Source: Novosphingobium sp. KCTC 2891 (GTDB lineage Bacteria; Pseudomonadota; Alphaproteobacteria; Sphingomonadales; Sphingomonadaceae). Taken from it: DNA of 64,000 nt. How positions within the stretch are numbered: the first letter of the stretch is position 1; every line of letters begins with the position of its first letter. Both the position numbers and the translations under genes were made by a program. Location of the stretch: contig NZ_JAPCZG010000003.1 in the NCBI RefSeq assembly GCF_025938155.1, positions 124,001 to 188,000 of the forward strand. The letters run 5' to 3'. Below, piece by piece: positions 8,922-16,862 of this stretch. The notes under the pieces are model-generated. The model searched no databases and was not told the origin of the DNA. It saw nothing but the letters and a program-made list of their open reading frames with translations.

Positions 8922-9409
8922 GCCGCGCCCTCCATCCGGCCGATCTCGGCAAGGTGGTCCAGCAGGAAGGGGCGGTCGATCGTCTCGAACGGCAGCGCCA
9001 GAAGGGCGCGCACCCGTGCTTCCAATGCGGTCCAGGTCGCCTCGAAGGCGGCGTCCACCTCCCCCTCGCTGCCGGTCGCGTCGGCAGGATCGGGCAGGCC
9101 CCAGTGTGCCTTGATCGGCGCGCCGATGAATACCGGGCAGGTTTCCCCCGCGGCATTGCCGCAGACCGTGATGGCGAGGTCGATGCGCGGCGCGTCCGGA
9201 CCGGTGAATTCGTTCCAGCTCTTTGACCGGAAGCCGGTCGTGTCGATCCCCCGCCGGCCAAGCAGCCGCAACGCGCCCGGATGCGGGACGCCCTTGGGCT
9301 TGCTGCCGGCGCTGAAAGCGTTGATCCGTCCCTGACCAAGCTGGTTGAAGATTGCCTCGCCGAGAATCGACCGTGCCGAATTCCCGGTGCACAGCACCAA
9401 GACGTTCAT
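8918..9409 (-). CDS. arsC: arsenate reductase, LMW protein-tyrosine-phosphatase type
   Basis: Second arsenate reductase of the operon, of the low-molecular-weight phosphatase fold (thioredoxin- or mycothiol-type chemistry). It has 163 residues from the ATG at 9409. It carries the P-loop CTGNSARS (CX5R; Cys7, Arg13) and the general-acid region LPDPADA. The C-terminal half (ALEARVRALLALPFETIDR) matches the longer alphaproteobacterial branch. Typical resolving cysteines for the thioredoxin cascade are not obvious: only Cys at the CGNAAGETCP segment is seen. The exact electron donor is therefore uncertain. It precedes the aquaporin gene with a GTGA overlap. Confidence 0.92.
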   Translation of the reverse strand: MNVLVLCTGNSARSILGEAIFNQLGQGRINAFSAGSKPKGVPHPGALRLLGRRGIDTTGFRSKSWNEFTGPDAPRIDLAITVCGNAAGETCPVFIGAPIKAHWGLPDPADATGSEGEVDAAFEATWTALEARVRALLALPFETIDRPFLLDHLAEIGRMEGAA

Positions 9410-9434
9410 GTTTTTCCCCCCACGTCTGGCGCCG

Positions 9435-9788
9435 TCAGGCGGCGCCGCGTTCCTCGCAGGCCGCATCGGCGCACATCGCATCATCGGTGCAGGGCACGCC
9501 GTTGCAGCAATTGTCGGTCAGGTAGCCCATCAGCCCGTTCATCGCGCCGTAGTTGGCGGAATAGACGATCGAGCGCCCGTGCCGCGCCTGCGCGACAAGG
9601 CCGGCGTGCGAAAGCTGGGCCAGATGGAAGCTCATCGATGATGGCGCGATGCCCAATCGTTCGGCCAGCTGCCCTGCGGCCACGCCTTCCGCGCCCGCCT
9701 GCACCAGCAGGCGGAACACCGCGAGACGGTGTTCCTGCGCCAGCGCGCCAAGCGCGCGTACGACCTGATCGGCAGTCATCGATTCCAT
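9435..9788 (-). CDS. arsR: ArsR/SmtB-family metalloregulator
   Basis: Winged-helix repressor of the ars operon, 117 residues from 9788 or 114 from the in-frame ATG at 9779. The recognition region IAPSSMSFHLAQLSHAGLVAQARHGRSIVYS is typical of ArsR. Cysteines are clustered at the C-terminus (NCCNGVPC ... MCADAACEE), like other ArsR proteins that bind As(III) with C-terminal rather than helix-3 cysteines. A perfect 15-bp inverted repeat covers both candidate start codons, implying autoregulation with the operator at or just after the transcription start. The 9779 start has a weak GGA upstream; the 9788 start has none. Confidence 0.93.
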   Translation of the reverse strand: MESMTADQVVRALGALAQEHRLAVFRLLVQAGAEGVAAGQLAERLGIAPSSMSFHLAQLSHAGLVAQARHGRSIVYSANYGAMNGLMGYLTDNCCNGVPCTDDAMCADAACEERGAA

Positions 9789-9818
9789 ATTTCGATTATC
9801 ATGGAAATATGGAATCGA
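9779..9818. promoter_or_regulatory. ArsR operator: 15-bp perfect inverted repeat
   Basis: TCGATTCCATATTTC (9779-9793) and GAAATATGGAATCGA (9804-9818) are exact reverse complements separated by 10 bp. The element is AT-rich against a GC-rich background and overlaps the 5' end of arsR. Position and symmetry fit an ArsR-family operator. Confidence 0.85.
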
Positions 9819-9835
9819 GTCAATCGCGCCCGTGT

Positions 9836-10828
9836 TCAGCCCACCAGGCCATAGCCGAAAGTGTCGTCGAAGCCGGGCTTGCCCAGATCGTGCGCGCTCG
9901 CCTTGAGCCGCTCGGCGCAGTCTTTTGGACTGCCCTGCCGCGCGCGGCAGCGGGCAAGGATCGCCGAGACCACCGGTGTCGCGAACGAGGTGCCCGTAAA
10001 CCGCGCCACCCCGCCGCCGGCCTGCGCGGCGGTCACGTCCACCCCGGTCGCGGCGACGGCGATGTAGGTGCCCCGGTTGGCATAGCGATAGATCCGGCCG
10101 TCGCGGTCCACTGCCGTCACCGCGATCACGCCGGGAAGCGCCGCGGGAAAGACCGGGGGCGCCGCAGGTCCGCTGTTGCCGGCTGCCGCCACGATCATCC
10201 GTCCGCGCAAACCGGCTGCCGCCACCAGCCGGTCCAGAATGGCGTTGCGAGGGCCGGCCAGGCTCATGTTGATGACCGGCACATCGTTGCCCAGCATCCA
10301 TTCAAGCGCATCGGCGACGATATCGATCGACGTGAACGGCCGCCCGGCCGAGCCGCGAAAAATATTGGCGGTGTAGATGGTCGCTGCGCCGCGTGCCGCC
10401 AGGATCGAGGCGACGGCCGTGCCATGCTGGGCGTCCTTGCCGGAGGCGGTCGCATCGCCGTCCCGCGCGCCCCGCGGCCATGCCACGATCCGTGCCGCGC
10501 CCAGCGCGGGGTGGGCGGTGACCGCTGTGTCGATCACGCCCACGGGGAAACCGGCGGGGTCGGGCGGTTGCCCCTCTCCCGCGCCCTTGATCTTTCTGGG
10601 GCGCGAGCGCGCCGCCACGCGAAGCCCATAGTAATGGTCGAAGTCGATGGTGGCCGAAGGCGCTTCCGCCCTGACCTGTTCCACGGCGGCGCGGGTGGAA
10701 AGCCTGCGCGGCGCGGCAAGGCGGATGATCCGCGTTCCCAAGGCGGCCAGGTCCTTGCGCTCGATGACGCGGAAGCTGGCTTGTTCGAGCTTCGCCAGTG
10801 CTTCTTCGGGAAGTTCGCCGGCCACCAC
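9836..10828 (-). CDS. S8 (subtilisin-family) serine peptidase lacking a secretion signal
   Basis: Subtilase domain with a complete catalytic set: Asp100 in VGVIDTAV, His135 in QHGTAVASI, oxyanion Asn218 in AAAGNSGP and Ser281 in FTGTSFATPVV (numbering from a GTG start at 10828). About 95 residues of pro-region-like sequence (ELPEEALAKLEQASFRVIERK) precede the domain. There is no signal peptide. The homologous sequence appears to begin abruptly at the junction with the RTX-repeat frame, so the native 5' end has probably been lost. If translated it would be cytoplasmic unless expressed through the upstream RTX gene. The only visible start is GTG. Likely a broken gene or a frameshifted fusion. 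Confidence 0.75.
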   Translation of the reverse strand: MVAGELPEEALAKLEQASFRVIERKDLAALGTRIIRLAAPRRLSTRAAVEQVRAEAPSATIDFDHYYGLRVAARSRPRKIKGAGEGQPPDPAGFPVGVIDTAVTAHPALGAARIVAWPRGARDGDATASGKDAQHGTAVASILAARGAATIYTANIFRGSAGRPFTSIDIVADALEWMLGNDVPVINMSLAGPRNAILDRLVAAAGLRGRMIVAAAGNSGPAAPPVFPAALPGVIAVTAVDRDGRIYRYANRGTYIAVAATGVDVTAAQAGGGVARFTGTSFATPVVSAILARCRARQGSPKDCAERLKASAHDLGKPGFDDTFGYGLVG

Positions 10829-11100
10829 TCGACATTGGCGCCCAGCGTGTAGCTGATGCTGCTCCTGACGGTGTCGATACCCTCGCCGGCGTTTTCGACC
10901 ACTTTGTCGCCCACGTTGTCGACGGTGTAGATATCGTTGCCCAGCCCGCCATACATCGTGTCGGCACCGGTCCCGCCATTGAGCCGGTCATTGCCGCCCA
11001 GGCCCTTGAGAATGTCACTGCCGGCGGCGCCATAGAGAACGTCGTCAAGATCGGTGCCGATCAGCGTGTCGGCAACGGAGGTGCCGTTGAAAGTCGCCAT
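10534..11100 (-). CDS. RTX-repeat protein, truncated and running out of frame into the subtilase
   Basis: The first 90 or so residues are calcium-binding RTX nonapeptide repeats of the GGxGxDxL type (DDVLYGAAGSDILKGLGGND and following) and the usual cap ISYTLGANVE. A good GGAG ribosome site precedes the ATG. After GANVE (near 10830) homology stops. The remaining 97 codons read the peptidase DNA in the wrong frame and produce an Arg/Pro/Ser-rich nonsense tail ending at 10534. RTX proteins are normally much longer and type-I secreted via a C-terminal signal, so this is a 5' remnant. It could only act if a ribosomal frameshift joined it to the peptidase. Confidence 0.6.
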   Translation of the reverse strand: MATFNGTSVADTLIGTDLDDVLYGAAGSDILKGLGGNDRLNGGTGADTMYGGLGNDIYTVDNVGDKVVENAGEGIDTVRSSISYTLGANVEWWPANFPKKHWRSSNKPASASSSARTWPPWERGSSALPRRAGFPPAPPWNRSGRKRLRPPSTSTITMGFAWRRARAPERSRARERGNRPTPPVSPWA

Positions 11101-11120
11101 GCGGGAACTCCGGTCAGAAG

Positions 11121-11178
11121 ACTTCTCCCCGCCGCATCATCATGGCGAGCCCGGGAGAAGTTGGTGGATGCTTCTCCC
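11121..11178. repeat. three alternating CTTCTCCC boxes upstream of the RTX gene
   Basis: ACTTCTCCC (11121-11129) and GGGAGAAGT (11153-11161) form a 9-bp inverted repeat, and a third direct copy CTTCTCCC lies at 11171-11178. They fill most of the leader between the RTX start and the TetR gene. Could be regulator half-sites or a hairpin in the RTX leader; no factor can be named. Confidence 0.4.
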
Positions 11179-11262
11179 AGAACGCCCCCTCGCGGCGCTT
11201 ATTCCCATGGCTCCGATCGAAAAAAGACGATGCGGCGAATTTTTTGCGGGCAATAACCGGCA

Positions 11263-11928
11263 CTACTGCCGGTGAAGGCCGGCAAGGACCTGTGAAATCA
11301 ATGTGTTGATGCGGGTGACGCGGTCCTCGCCCATCACCGGGCCTTGCAGCAGCAGACCCATGTGCGCCACCACGGTCAGGTCGTTGGCCAGTTTCATCGC
11401 TTCCCAGCGGTCGCGCCATTGCGGAAACGATTCGATCATTTCCGAGACCCATACCTGATCGTATCGGCGTGCGGCCGGCTCGAAGTGCACGCGCAGGTCG
11501 TCGTCGCTGCGGGCCGCGACGGCCAGTTCGACATAGGCGGCATATTCGCGAGTCTGCACGCTGCGCCAGTGTGCGTCGGTGGCGATCTCGATCACGCGGT
11601 CCTCGCCTGCGCGCGCGACTTCGGCCAGATAATCGTCGAGAAACAGGCGCATCCGTTCATAGAACACGTGCTCCACCACGGCCCCGACAAGATCGGTGCG
11701 CGCGGGGAAGTGATGCTGCATCGCGCCGCGCGAAATGCCGGTGCGCGCGGCCACCTTGTGCGTGGTGAGGCCGGCGTAGCCACCTTCCAGCAGACACTCG
11801 ATGCCCGCCTCGATCAGCTTGAGCCGCGTACGCGTACTTTTCTGTGCCTGTCGGCTCTGCGGATCGCTGGCCAGATCCGCCGGCATCAGAGCGTTCAGCA
11901 TTCGCTGCTGCATCGTGGAACGCGTCAA
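11263..11928 (-). CDS. TetR/AcrR-family transcriptional regulator
   Basis: One-component repressor of 221 residues if translation starts at the TTG at 11928 (preceded by GGGGG). An ATG at 11913 would give 216. The N-terminal helix-turn-helix is GLTTHKVAARTGISRGAMQHHFPAR, about residues 50-80, followed by a ligand-binding helical domain of normal length. It is divergent from the TonB receptor gene. A near-perfect palindrome (12015-12034) lies between them and recurs before the Rieske gene of the same cluster, so this protein is the best candidate for a local regulator responding to the cluster's substrate. The ligand is unknown. Confidence 0.9.
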   Translation of the reverse strand: MTRSTMQQRMLNALMPADLASDPQSRQAQKSTRTRLKLIEAGIECLLEGGYAGLTTHKVAARTGISRGAMQHHFPARTDLVGAVVEHVFYERMRLFLDDYLAEVARAGEDRVIEIATDAHWRSVQTREYAAYVELAVAARSDDDLRVHFEPAARRYDQVWVSEMIESFPQWRDRWEAMKLANDLTVVAHMGLLLQGPVMGEDRVTRINTLISQVLAGLHRQ

Positions 11929-12014
11929 TTGAACCCCCAGAACCTCTTCAAAACCATCACGGCGCCCCGACCTGATAAAAGGTCCAGTATGCCTTGCCCC
12001 TCAAAAGCGCGAAA

Positions 12015-12034
12015 AACAATCCATGCGGACTGTT
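12015..12034. promoter_or_regulatory. candidate TetR operator, copy 1
   Basis: AACAATCC (12015-12022), spacer ATGC, GGACTGTT (12027-12034): arms match at seven of eight positions. It sits between the divergent tetR and TonB receptor genes, 80 bp before the receptor start. The same element, with perfect arms, lies before the Rieske gene at 17731-17750. Confidence 0.6.
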
Positions 12035-12113
12035 ATGTCCGACAAGAAAACGAAGCCGCCCGTTCAAGGGCGGGCGGCGATTGGTTTTGCCAGTCCGAGG
12101 GGGAGTGAAACGA

Positions 12114-14489
12114 ATGAAACTGCACCACAAGATGCAATTGCTGTGCGGGCTGTCCGCGATGGCATTCGCTGCGCCGGCATTTGCTGCCGAGCCGCCTGTC
12201 GAGGATACCGGCGGCATCGCCGAAATCGTCGTGACCGCGCAGAAGAAGGCTGAAAACCTTCAGGACGTTCCCATCTCGGTTGCCGCCATCGGCTCCGATA
12301 CGCTGGAATCGACTCACGCGGTCAATCTCCAGGGGCTTCAGGGCGCGGTTCCCAACGTGGAAATCGGCACCTTCTCGAACACCCCCAACACCGCCGTCTT
12401 CACCATCCGTGGCATCGGCGTGATCGAGCCCGATCCCTATGCGGGCAACACCGTCGGCATCGTCGTCGATGGCCTGCCGCAGTACTTCTCGATGGGCGCG
12501 CTGCTCGACCTGTTCGACGTGGAACGCATCGAAATCCTGCGCGGCCCACAGGGCACGCTGTTCGGCGCGAACACCACCGGCGGCGTCGTCAACGTGGTCA
12601 ACCGCCAGCCCGATCTGGACAAGCTCGGCGGTTCGGTGAACCTCAGCTATGGCAACTACAACCACCTGACCGCCTCGGGTGTGCTCAACGCGCCGCTGGG
12701 CGAAGGGCTCGCGCTGCGCCTTGGCGTCAATCATGACCGCCGCGATGGCTACGTCACCAACGTGGTGACCGGCAAGGACATGGGGCGTCGCAACGTCACC
12801 ATCTTCCGCGGTGCGCTGCGTTATTCGGCGGGCGATTTCGACGCGACGCTCTCGGGTGAATACGATCGTGCGCGCAACGGCTCGCCGATCGTGGTCGCGG
12901 GCGATCTTCCGGGCGAGGCGGAATACGTCCCCGAGGGCTTCCTCGGCATGTACCGTTCGCCGTGCCTTCCGGCCGGCAGCCGTTGCTCGGCGCCCGATCA
13001 CTATTATTCCGCCCAGGACGGCGGCATCAACGGCGACCTGCCCGACGTGTCCAACATGGACACCTACCGCGCGGGCCTGACGATGAAGCTGTCCAACACG
13101 GCAATCGGCGACATTGTCTCGATCACTGGCTACAAGCACTTCAAGCTGTTCGAGTTCACCGACCAGGACGGCACACCGGTTCCGCTGATCGACACCAAGC
13201 GCGGCACCAAGGGTTGGCAGTTCAGCCAGGAACTGCGCACTGACGTCTCGCTGGGCGATATCGGCAACATCACCGTGGGCGGTTTCTACCTGAAGACGCA
13301 CTACGATCACTACCAGAACCTGCGCATCAACTTCGCGGGCGGTGCGACCTACAATCCTGACGGCACGTATGTGCTGGGCCTGCCGGGCCTGTTCCAGCAG
13401 AACCTGCAGGATCAGGACAACCACTCGATCTCAGCTTTTGCGCAGAGCTACATCAACGTATCCGACCGGCTGCGTCTCCAGGCCGGCATCCGTTACACGC
13501 ACGAGCAGACCAGCATGCTCGCCTCGACCGAGACCCGTCTCGCGACGGCGACCGCCAACTGGCTGGCCGCGCTGACGGCCGGTGCGGAAGATCCCGGCAC
13601 GCCCGGTTATTCCAACCTCGACGGCACGAACACCGTGCCGTTCGGTGCGGGCATGGTGGCACCGCCGCGCGGCACGCGCAGCTGGAACAACGTGGGCTGG
13701 AAGCTGGGCTTCGACTACAAGGCCACCGATGACGTGATGCTCTACGGATATTGGGCGCGCGGCTTCAAGTCGGGCGGCTACACTGGCCGCATCGGCATCG
13801 CCGATGACCTTGGGCCGTACAATCCGGAGAAGGTCGATACGTTCGAAGCTGGCGTGAAGACCGAACTGTTTGATCGCCACGTGCGCTTCAACCTTGCCGG
13901 GTTCTACACCAACTACCGCGGGATGCAGCTGGCCCAGATCTACTTCAAGGGCACCGGTGCCGACCTCGTTCAGGGCAACACGATCCTCAACGCGGCCGCC
14001 TCGCACATCAAGGGCTTCGAAAGCGAGCTGACGGTCGTTCCCGTCAAGGGCGTCACCATCAATGGCTCGCTGGCCTACCTCGATGCCACGTATGCGAAGT
14101 TTGACTACCTGCTGCCGTCCGGCGCCACGCTCGATCTCAAGGGCAAGCGTCTCCAGAACGCGCCGAAGTGGACCGCGAGCACGAGCATCGCCTACGAATT
14201 CCCGATGGGCGGCGAACTCTCTGGCCGGTTCAGCGCCACTTACAACTACACCGGGCAGAAGCAGCTGACATCGATCATCGCCAGCGCGCGTTCGACGATC
14301 CAGCCGCAGCACATCGTCAATGCGAACTTCGATGTGAAGGTGGGCGATCACTACACCGTGGGCGTCTGGGCGACCAACCTGCTCGACAGCCGCTACATCA
14401 ACTCGGTGTTCGACAGCCCCGGCACCATCGGCCTGACCAACTACGCGCAGCCGCGCATGTTCGGCGCATCGTTCAAGGCCGAATACTGA
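12114..14489 (+). CDS. TonB-dependent outer-membrane receptor
   Basis: Energised outer-membrane importer of 791 residues. The start at 12114 follows a GGGGGAG ribosome site and gives a signal peptide ending AAPAFA. Next come a plug domain (IAEIVVTAQKKAENLQDVPIS, the sphingomonad-type plug start; FTIRGIG; VERIEILRGPQGTLFGANTT) and a 22-strand barrel ending in an aromatic residue (MFGASFKAEY). Receptors of this class are abundant in sphingomonads and often import plant- or pollutant-derived organics rather than siderophores. Leading a P450/Rieske cluster, it probably imports that pathway's substrate, which is inferred. A terminator follows directly. Confidence 0.94.
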   Translation: MKLHHKMQLLCGLSAMAFAAPAFAAEPPVEDTGGIAEIVVTAQKKAENLQDVPISVAAIGSDTLESTHAVNLQGLQGAVPNVEIGTFSNTPNTAVFTIRGIGVIEPDPYAGNTVGIVVDGLPQYFSMGALLDLFDVERIEILRGPQGTLFGANTTGGVVNVVNRQPDLDKLGGSVNLSYGNYNHLTASGVLNAPLGEGLALRLGVNHDRRDGYVTNVVTGKDMGRRNVTIFRGALRYSAGDFDATLSGEYDRARNGSPIVVAGDLPGEAEYVPEGFLGMYRSPCLPAGSRCSAPDHYYSAQDGGINGDLPDVSNMDTYRAGLTMKLSNTAIGDIVSITGYKHFKLFEFTDQDGTPVPLIDTKRGTKGWQFSQELRTDVSLGDIGNITVGGFYLKTHYDHYQNLRINFAGGATYNPDGTYVLGLPGLFQQNLQDQDNHSISAFAQSYINVSDRLRLQAGIRYTHEQTSMLASTETRLATATANWLAALTAGAEDPGTPGYSNLDGTNTVPFGAGMVAPPRGTRSWNNVGWKLGFDYKATDDVMLYGYWARGFKSGGYTGRIGIADDLGPYNPEKVDTFEAGVKTELFDRHVRFNLAGFYTNYRGMQLAQIYFKGTGADLVQGNTILNAAASHIKGFESELTVVPVKGVTINGSLAYLDATYAKFDYLLPSGATLDLKGKRLQNAPKWTASTSIAYEFPMGGELSGRFSATYNYTGQKQLTSIIASARSTIQPQHIVNANFDVKVGDHYTVGVWATNLLDSRYINSVFDSPGTIGLTNYAQPRMFGASFKAEY

Positions 14490-14504
14490 CCCCATCCTCC
14501 CTGA

Positions 14505-14535
14505 CCCCGGCCGGCAACGGCCGGGGTTCTTTTTT
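14505..14535 (+). terminator. rho-independent terminator after the TonB receptor
   Basis: Stem CCCCGGCCG / CGGCCGGGG with a GCAA loop, followed by TTCTTTTTT. It lies only 12 bp before the next start codon, whose ribosome site (AGGAGG) begins immediately after the T-run, so it acts as a partial stop between receptor and enzymes. Confidence 0.88.
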
Positions 14536-14547
14536 CCAGGAGGCTCA

Positions 14548-15636
14548 ATGCTTACTGCCGACGAATTCGTCGCCCGCCACCAGATCCTCAACACGCTGGC
14601 GGTTCATAGCCGCGGCGTGGACCGTGGTGATGCAACCCTGCTCGGGTCTGCCTATCATCCCGGCGCCACCGTCGATTACGGCTTCTTCGTGGGCGATGCG
14701 GCCACGCTTGTCGCCATTCTGGCCGACGCGCAGAAGACCGCGCCGCCAACCACGCACCGCACCAGCAACTGCTGGATCAAGGTCGCTGGCGACCGCGCCG
14801 TGTCCGAATCCTACGTCATCGCGCACGTCGAGGATGCAGAGACCCAGCGCATGGTGCTGGGCCGCTATCTCGACCGCCACGCCTGCATCGACGGGCAATG
14901 GCGCCTTACGCACCGCCAGTACGTGATCGAGGGCAACACCAACCGCCCCAACACCGCGATGCGCGGTGACGGTTCGGCCGACATTGCCCACTATGTCGCG
15001 CAAGGTTCCAAGCAGGCCGCCGATGCCGGCCGCGCCGTCCTTTCGCTCTACGCCGCCGAAGCGGCCGCCTCCGCCAAGGGGAACCAGACCATGACGACCG
15101 CCAACACCACCGGCACCGATACTGCGCTTCACGATGCGCTCGCCCGCGCCGAGATCCACGATCTGTGCATGGCCTATGGCCGCGGCGTGGACCGTGCTGA
15201 CGCCGCGCTTCTTGGATCGATCTTCAGCGATGATTCGGTTGTCATCAGCGGGGTCATCAACGGCAGCGGTGCGGAGTTCGCCGAGCAGATCTGCGCTTTC
15301 GTCAGCACCCAGCTGGACCTGTGCTTCCACTCGGTCGCCAACGAATGGGTAGAGGTGAATGGCGACGAAGCCGTGGGCGAGCACTACGCGCTGGCGCACA
15401 TGACCAAGAACGGCCACGATGTGATGACCGGCGGCCGCTACCTCGATCGCTACGTCAAGCGTGACGGCAAGTGGCTGATCCGCAACCGCACCTTCGTCAC
15501 CGACTGGAACACCACGCACGCCAGCACGCTCCAGCGCGACGGCTTCTACGAAGCGCTCAAGACCTGGGGCTGCTTTGGCAAGGAAGACCCGGTCTACGCG
15601 CACTGGGCCAGCCTCGACGCCAGCGTGGACGCCTGA
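14548..15636 (+). CDS. tandem double NTF2/SnoaL-like domain protein
   Basis: A 362-residue protein made of two homologous SnoaL_4-type (cystatin-like, NTF2-fold) domains, roughly residues 1-150 and 190-340. Each contains the same signature (RGVDRGDATLLGS in the first, RGVDRADAALLGS in the second) and the GRYLDR strand. The linker is Ala/Thr-rich (SAKGNQTMTTANTTG). It includes an in-frame ATG at 15091 preceded by AAGGGGA, so the second domain could also be made alone. Single-domain relatives act as small isomerases, cyclases, dehydratases or dioxygenase-associated proteins. Catalytic identity cannot be assigned. The P450 gene starts two bases after the stop. Confidence 0.85.
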   Translation: MLTADEFVARHQILNTLAVHSRGVDRGDATLLGSAYHPGATVDYGFFVGDAATLVAILADAQKTAPPTTHRTSNCWIKVAGDRAVSESYVIAHVEDAETQRMVLGRYLDRHACIDGQWRLTHRQYVIEGNTNRPNTAMRGDGSADIAHYVAQGSKQAADAGRAVLSLYAAEAAASAKGNQTMTTANTTGTDTALHDALARAEIHDLCMAYGRGVDRADAALLGSIFSDDSVVISGVINGSGAEFAEQICAFVSTQLDLCFHSVANEWVEVNGDEAVGEHYALAHMTKNGHDVMTGGRYLDRYVKRDGKWLIRNRTFVTDWNTTHASTLQRDGFYEALKTWGCFGKEDPVYAHWASLDASVDA

Positions 15637-15637
15637 C

Positions 15638-16858
15638 ATGGATACCGGCATCCCCGCACACGTTCCGCAAGACCGCGTCGTCGATGTCGATATCTATGCC
15701 CCGCCCTTGATAGGCGAGATCGGTTTCCACCGCGCCTGGGCGAAGCTGCAAGGCGAAAGCCCCGGCGTGGTGTGGACCCCGCGCAATGAAGGCCACTGGA
15801 TCGCGCTTTCGGGTCAGGCGCTGCATGACGTGCAGTCCGACCCGGAGCGCTTTTCCTCGCGCATCATCGTGCTGCCCCGGTCGGTGGGCGAGGTCCACGG
15901 CCTCATCCCCACCACCATCGACCCGCCCGCGCACCGGCCATACCGCACGCTGCTCAATGCCAATCTCAACCCGGCGACTGTGCGCGGGCTGGGGGACAGC
16001 ATCCGCCAGACCGCCATCGACCTGATCGAGGGGTTTCGCGCCGAAGGGCGCTGCGATTTCACAACCGAATACGCCGAAGTGTTCCCGATCCGCGTGTTCA
16101 TGGCCATGGTCGGCCTGCCCGAAAGCGAGGCGCCGACCATCCGCCACTGGGCCTCGTGCATGACCCGGCCGGGAATGGACATGACGTTCGAGGAAGCGAA
16201 GGCCGCCTTCTTCGAACGCCTTGCTCCCGTGGTCGACGAGCGCCGCGCCCATCCGGGCGAGGATATGCTGAGCAACATGATGGCCGCGCTGATGGACCAG
16301 CCGGAAGGCGGCGAGCCGCGCCGGCTGACCCGCGACGAGGCGCTCAAGCTATCGACGCAGGTGCTGATCGCTGGCGTGGATACCGTGGTCAACTTCCTCG
16401 GCTTCGTCATGGCCGAGCTGGCGCAGAACCCGCCGCTGCGCGCGCAGCTTGCCGCGATGGAAGGCAACCTCATGCCCGCGGTGAACGAACTGTTCCGCCG
16501 CTTCGGCCTTGTCACCATCGCGCGCGAGGTGCGTCACGACATCGCCGATTTCCACGGCGTTTCACTGAAGGGCGGGGACATGATCTGCATTCCCACGCAG
16601 GTCCACGGGCTTGACGAAAGCCTCAATCCCGATCCGCTGGCGCTCGATTTTGCCCGCCGCCGCGCACCGCACTCCGCTTTCGGCAGTGGGCCGCATCTGT
16701 GCCCCGGCCAGGAACTGGCGCGCAAGGAAGTGGCGGTCACGCTGGAGGAATGGCTCCGGCGCATTCCCGATTTTTCGCTGGGCGCAGACGCGGACCTTTC
16801 GCCCGTGCCGGGTATCGTCGGCGCGCTCAGGCGCGTGACGCTGGCTTGGGCCGATTAA
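15638..16858 (+). CDS. cytochrome P450
   Basis: Soluble bacterial P450 of 406 residues, the normal class I length. Visible are the I-helix oxygen-activation motif AGVDT near residue 245, a K-helix ExxR (ELFR) and the heme loop FGSGPHLCPGQ with the axial Cys at about residue 355. No ferredoxin or ferredoxin reductase is encoded in the cluster, so electrons must come from partners elsewhere. The tight coupling with the SnoaL and downstream SDR and Rieske genes suggests hydroxylation of a hydrophobic substrate, perhaps terpenoid, steroid-like or aromatic. CYP family assignment would need a database comparison. Confidence 0.95.
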   Translation: MDTGIPAHVPQDRVVDVDIYAPPLIGEIGFHRAWAKLQGESPGVVWTPRNEGHWIALSGQALHDVQSDPERFSSRIIVLPRSVGEVHGLIPTTIDPPAHRPYRTLLNANLNPATVRGLGDSIRQTAIDLIEGFRAEGRCDFTTEYAEVFPIRVFMAMVGLPESEAPTIRHWASCMTRPGMDMTFEEAKAAFFERLAPVVDERRAHPGEDMLSNMMAALMDQPEGGEPRRLTRDEALKLSTQVLIAGVDTVVNFLGFVMAELAQNPPLRAQLAAMEGNLMPAVNELFRRFGLVTIAREVRHDIADFHGVSLKGGDMICIPTQVHGLDESLNPDPLALDFARRRAPHSAFGSGPHLCPGQELARKEVAVTLEEWLRRIPDFSLGADADLSPVPGIVGALRRVTLAWAD

Positions 16859-16862
16859 CCCC

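Noticed and set aside
8241..9392. A longer start for the aquaporin gene extending through the upstream arsC
   Set aside because: The extra N-terminal residues are an out-of-frame reading of the LMW-type arsC; the GTG at 8921 gives a normal aquaporin N-terminus.
9281..10852. A 523-codon plus-strand frame opposite arsR and the subtilase
   Set aside because: Crosses the ArsR operator and two real genes; no recognisable domain.
10302..11048. Third-frame open reading frame across the RTX/peptidase junction
   Set aside because: Neither RTX repeats nor subtilase motifs are read in this frame; it does not bridge the two parts.
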